From Mycosarcoma maydis (taxonomy: Eukaryota; Basidiomycota; Ustilaginomycetes; Ustilaginales): a stretch of DNA of 64,000 nt. A program made the position numbers and the translations under genes. The notes beneath the pieces were generated by a model. The model was not told the DNA's origin. It worked only from the letters and a program-made list of their open reading frames with translations, and did not search any database. The stretch is taken from the NCBI RefSeq assembly GCF_000328475.2, contig NC_026478.1:2412502-2476501 (forward strand). Direction: 5' to 3'. This document shows positions 60,886-64,000 of the stretch, piece after piece (position 1 is the stretch's first letter; each line of letters starts with the position of its first letter).

Positions 60886-61474
60886 ACTGACATTCTGCTG
60901 CACCAGCTGTAGTAGCCGCACCGCACCAGGAAACTAGACAACGCCGCAAGCAGATATCCCAGTGGAGGGGCTCCGCTAGACACACTTGCGTTTGCTATCT
61001 ACGCGAGTTCGGCTAGTTGTGTTCCTTGCATGGACACTCGTTTGTGGACGTTTTGTCTGACGGGGTCTACGTCCATAGGACTTCCACTGAAGGATCGGTG
61101 CGATCCGGCAAAAAGGAAGTGAAGTTGGAAAACAAGTGTGATCAGGTGCGACAAAGAATGCAGCTTTCCGGAGTGATTGTGGCCCTTTTAGCTGTGTTGC
61201 GGTCAGAACCCCAAATATACTCTAGGCTAAAGGGGTTTACAAGAATGATAATATCAATAAAAATTGCATGGCGCGTGTTTGTGCATGGCCCCCAGCCTTT
61301 GTCTGCTTGGACGAATGTCAAACTCCTTTGTGACCGTGGAAGAAGTGAGATTGATTGCATGAATCCTTACAGACACAGTCTCCTCAGACTGAGAATCTGA
61401 CTTGACCATGCGCTGCACCCTTTCATTGGCTTCTGGTCACTTTGAAGGGGGCTAGCACACCGAGGGAGATTGAA

Positions 61475-61551
61475 AAGTAGAAAAAAATGGACCGTCAAAG
61501 TTTTCCAGAACAGAGTGGACCCTGAAGAGGACAGACCCTGCATAAGATTCA
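61475..61551 (+). repeat. diverged direct repeat A, right copy
   Basis: Partner of 50524-50600. Confidence 0.65.
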
Positions 61552-62029
61552 AAAAGCTTTGTTGCACTCCGAAAACCGAACATCACAGCAGACGGTCTAC
61601 AGTAGATTGCCAGAGAGCGAGTGCAAATCTTGGGATACCTGCTGATTTAAGTGAACTTCTTGTATCATAATTGTTATCCCGACAAGCGATGGATTTGGTG
61701 TGAAGACCCGAAACGAACCGAAAGTGTTGTTGCAGGAGGGGCACAGTTTCACTTCTGCACCGTGTCTAACCTAACATTACTTGTCGTGCATGGCGCAGGT
61801 TCTGGGGGTTCGCACGCTGGTAAAAATGATACGCTTGGCACAAACTTCAACAGAACGGAACAGGTTACGGCAGGTGTAGTTCATTGCCCAGGCCAAAGGA
61901 TTACATGGCGAGCTATGCTACTTCTAGAAATTGAGATTCAATGTCCGACACAATACACAATGAGACATGTTAAGTTGTAGATCATAATGTGGTAGTTGCA
62001 TCACCTCTGAAGTTGCTTGCACGTCTTCG

Positions 62030-62139
62030 TTGCAGGCCGAAATTCCAAGCGATGAACTGGAAGCAACTTCGCGCACTGTAGACAATTTGGAATCGTCCCA
62101 GCGACACTGTGTCGCTAGGATCCTTCATAGTGGAGCGAC
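62030..62139 (+). repeat. diverged direct repeat B, right copy
   Basis: Partner of 51833-51910, longer by about 32 internal bases. Confidence 0.75.
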
Positions 62140-62747
62140 GGGCTCGACCAGTCGTACAAAATCTGCCAAGCGATCCGAGACATGCTCTGTAGCAAGGGCA
62201 ATACAGAGTTCATCTTGCTGCTGAACTCGGACAACCATGTGTCAACCGGCAGCTCGCTGTTGCTGGCCATGGATCGAACCAAGCTTGGACATGGGTAGTA
62301 CCGAGTCCGAGTCAGCATATGCTTGCCCACAAGAGATGTGTTGCTGCCTTCCTGCGTGATCTAGAAACGAAATGTCGCAGTGGCTCCTCTTCGCCTGATA
62401 CGGAAACTGTTGAATTGGGTGAATACTCGTGTGTCTCACACGCTGGGATTGGTAGGACGCGGTTTATTGTTAAGGAACTGATATCAACATGTAGTGACTG
62501 TGAGATGGTGTGGCACTAAAGAAAGATGCAAACCGGCTGAGTCTGGTGCGTCCTACCCTGTGAAAACGACTGAGAAACCTGCGGGTCTGGGACTCGGCCC
62601 CCCTCCCCGCGCCTCCCTGTACATCGGAAAGTCAATCTGCCGATACCCAACGCGATAATTGGCCTAGCCCAGCACCCAGGCCTCCAGTATCACAATATCG
62701 ACCCAATGCGAGCCGATACGGCACAAAGGAATCCAACACGAACAATT

Positions 62748-62769
62748 ACCCTAACCCTAACCCTAACCC
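62748..62769. repeat. interstitial telomere tract (CCCTAA)n
   Basis: About three and a half uninterrupted CCCTAA units (ACCCTAACCCTAACCC...), the complement of the TTAGGG telomere repeat used by smuts. It is internal, with DNA continuing for at least 1.2 kb on the right. Confidence 0.9.
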
Positions 62770-62826
62770 AAAAGTGCCGAGTCTTTGTCATAACTCTTGG
62801 GCAGAATTGCGGTTTGAAAACTATGT

Positions 62827-63516
62827 TTAATGCCCGGTGTAGGAATATGTCGGATACCCGGCACAGACATACCCACCGGGAGCAACAATGAAATCGTGCG
62901 AGTCACCTTTCTGACAATTGTGGTGTGGCCACTGTGTAAAGGTGAAACCAAATCTGTTTGTCGTTTCCTGAGCGCTTACACTTTTGAAAGGCTTGTTGAT
63001 GATAGCGTTTCTGCAGTTGCCGTCTGCATAGTCATGTTCCAATTCGTTACTCCCACTGCAGGTAGACGTATCTTCGAACAACAATGTGCTGAATATGGCA
63101 TCGGAGGATCGTCGAGTTACCCGTGAGCCACCTCTGAGCCCCGAAGTTTTAGGTGTCGAGGGGGGTGAGGTGCAAATATAAACCTTTTCACCGTGGATCC
63201 CAAGATCGTCTACCGGATGTGACTTATCAAAAGTGGTATCATGCTCGCCGTGTCCAGTGATCGAGACTGAAGCTGAGACCTTATGTTCAATAAAGAGGTC
63301 CAGGATAGCGCGGTCTTTCCCTTGTACGTCTGTTGGCCTAGCTTCTACTGGCACAAAGGTAAGCTGGTCGTTTTCGTCGATATAGTAGTGGTACCGTTCA
63401 GGTAGAGCCAGGACCGAGTTTCGGAGCCCAATGATCTGTGGGTCAACGACATCAAGGCGCTTGCCCATTGTAGTGATGATGAGTGCTAATAAGGCTGCTA
63501 CGATCCTTACCAGCAT
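62827..63516 (-). CDS. secreted protein, candidate effector, unknown family
   Basis: A 229-codon frame from ATG 63516 with signal peptide MLVRIVAALLALIITTMG and a stop at 62827. The mature part has five cysteines (YICTS, STCSG, GNCRN, HNCQK, YVCAG), an ITGHGEHDTTFD segment and an aromatic C-terminus (GGYVCAGYPTYSYTGH). No domain is recognised. The frame upstream of the ATG is open for ten codons without an ATG. It lies directly beyond the telomere tract in otherwise gene-poor DNA. Secretion is predicted by eye only. Confidence 0.65.
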   Translation of the reverse strand: MLVRIVAALLALIITTMGKRLDVVDPQIIGLRNSVLALPERYHYYIDENDQLTFVPVEARPTDVQGKDRAILDLFIEHKVSASVSITGHGEHDTTFDKSHPVDDLGIHGEKVYICTSPPSTPKTSGLRGGSRVTRRSSDAIFSTLLFEDTSTCSGSNELEHDYADGNCRNAIINKPFKSVSAQETTNRFGFTFTQWPHHNCQKGDSHDFIVAPGGYVCAGYPTYSYTGH

Positions 63517-64000
63517 AGTCCGGAAAATTGTACATGAGACCGCCACGACTTGTAAGGGCTGTCCGACGAAGAATCCTGATCGACTCCTAGGCCTTCAGTT
63601 GGAAGTCTAGATCGAGGCGTACCAAACCCATACGAAACGAGTCGATTATGGAGTCTTGACAGATCGTGCGGTGAGGGAAGAGTCTTTATAAAACCCCGAC
63701 GAAGACTTTATGAGCCTCAATCGGAAGGATGGGCGGCAAAAATTGTGGTGTAGCGTATTGCACGAACAAGTTGACGGGGTGGTGGGGAAGAAGCAAAGCC
63801 GTCAGGTCGGCCCGCCCCCTTTTTCTATTCGAAGCTGGTTTGAGCCGTGCGCGGGCCTGGTTGGGGCGCGCATGAGGCCAGAGCCCGTGTGGCTGGAGGG
63901 GTTGAGTATTGATTTCACACGCTGAAACTGATTTTCATTTCGGTACTTGTTTACTTCACTTATCGGCACCCAACGCTCAGCGCTCAGTGATGGAAACATC
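63517..64000. other. right edge, no gene seen
   Basis: Upstream sequence of the last secreted-protein gene. A minus frame entering from the edge (63802-63999) has no domain and is not called. Confidence 0.4.

Larger units (their letters stand above)
60886..62826. other. gene-poor region with duplicated segments and telomere tract
   Basis: No supported gene. It contains the right copies of direct repeats A and B and the interstitial telomere repeat at 62748-62769. Confidence 0.5.

Overview
The window looks like nuclear DNA of a smut fungus (Ustilaginaceae, Ustilago/Sporisorium type). The evidence is compact, mostly intronless genes with long Ser/Ala-rich disordered stretches, short introns (83-108 nt) where present, and a fungal gene repertoire (bifunctional ADE5,7, THI5/NMT1-type HMP-P synthase, TFIIIB Bdp1, COP9 subunit 2). 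Many intergenic gaps also carry a short dispersed TCGTGA/TCACGA motif. The genus is inferred from overall character, not from a database match.

Layout. 1-48.9 kb is a normal gene-dense arm. In order: the 5' end of an unknown gene (-), a U1A/U2B''-type snRNP protein (-), TFIIIB Bdp1 carrying an HMG box (+), a broken secreted alpha/beta-hydrolase (+, pseudogene), a hotdog thioesterase (-), haspin kinase (-), mitochondrial ribosomal protein uL1 (+), ADE5,7 (-), an FSP1/AMID-like NAD(P)H oxidoreductase with a large low-complexity insert (+), a 1356-aa disordered protein (-), an MFS transporter (-), THI5/NMT1 (+, three exons), CSN2 (-), a PlsB/GNPAT-type glycerol-3-phosphate or DHAP acyltransferase (+), aspartyl aminopeptidase (+) and an importin-9/Kap114-type karyopherin (-). 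Then come a decayed LINE 3' end (44.6-45.5 kb) and a secreted heme-thiolate peroxygenase (+, 47.7-48.9 kb).

49-64 kb is different. It is gene-poor, full of short spurious frames, and holds only two intact secreted-protein ORFs (53.2-53.9 and 62.8-63.5 kb). The rest that can be recognised is debris: an ABCC transporter with its middle deleted, two oppositely oriented relics of a zinc-finger-like coding sequence, diverged direct duplications (50.5/61.5 kb and 51.8/62.0 kb), and a short interstitial telomere tract at 62.75 kb. This reads as subtelomeric or rearranged chromosome-end DNA. The telomere tract is CCCTAA on the + strand, so it points back toward the gene-rich part rather than toward a chromosome end at the right.

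The genes are mostly unrelated housekeeping functions with individual promoters, and no biosynthetic cluster is visible. The most unusual items are the Bdp1-HMG fusion, the GC-AG intron with a six-codon terminal exon in the U1A/U2B'' gene, the palindrome family between genes, the inactivated hydrolase, and the structure of the degenerate right-hand 15 kb. No complete undescribed multi-gene system could be demonstrated.
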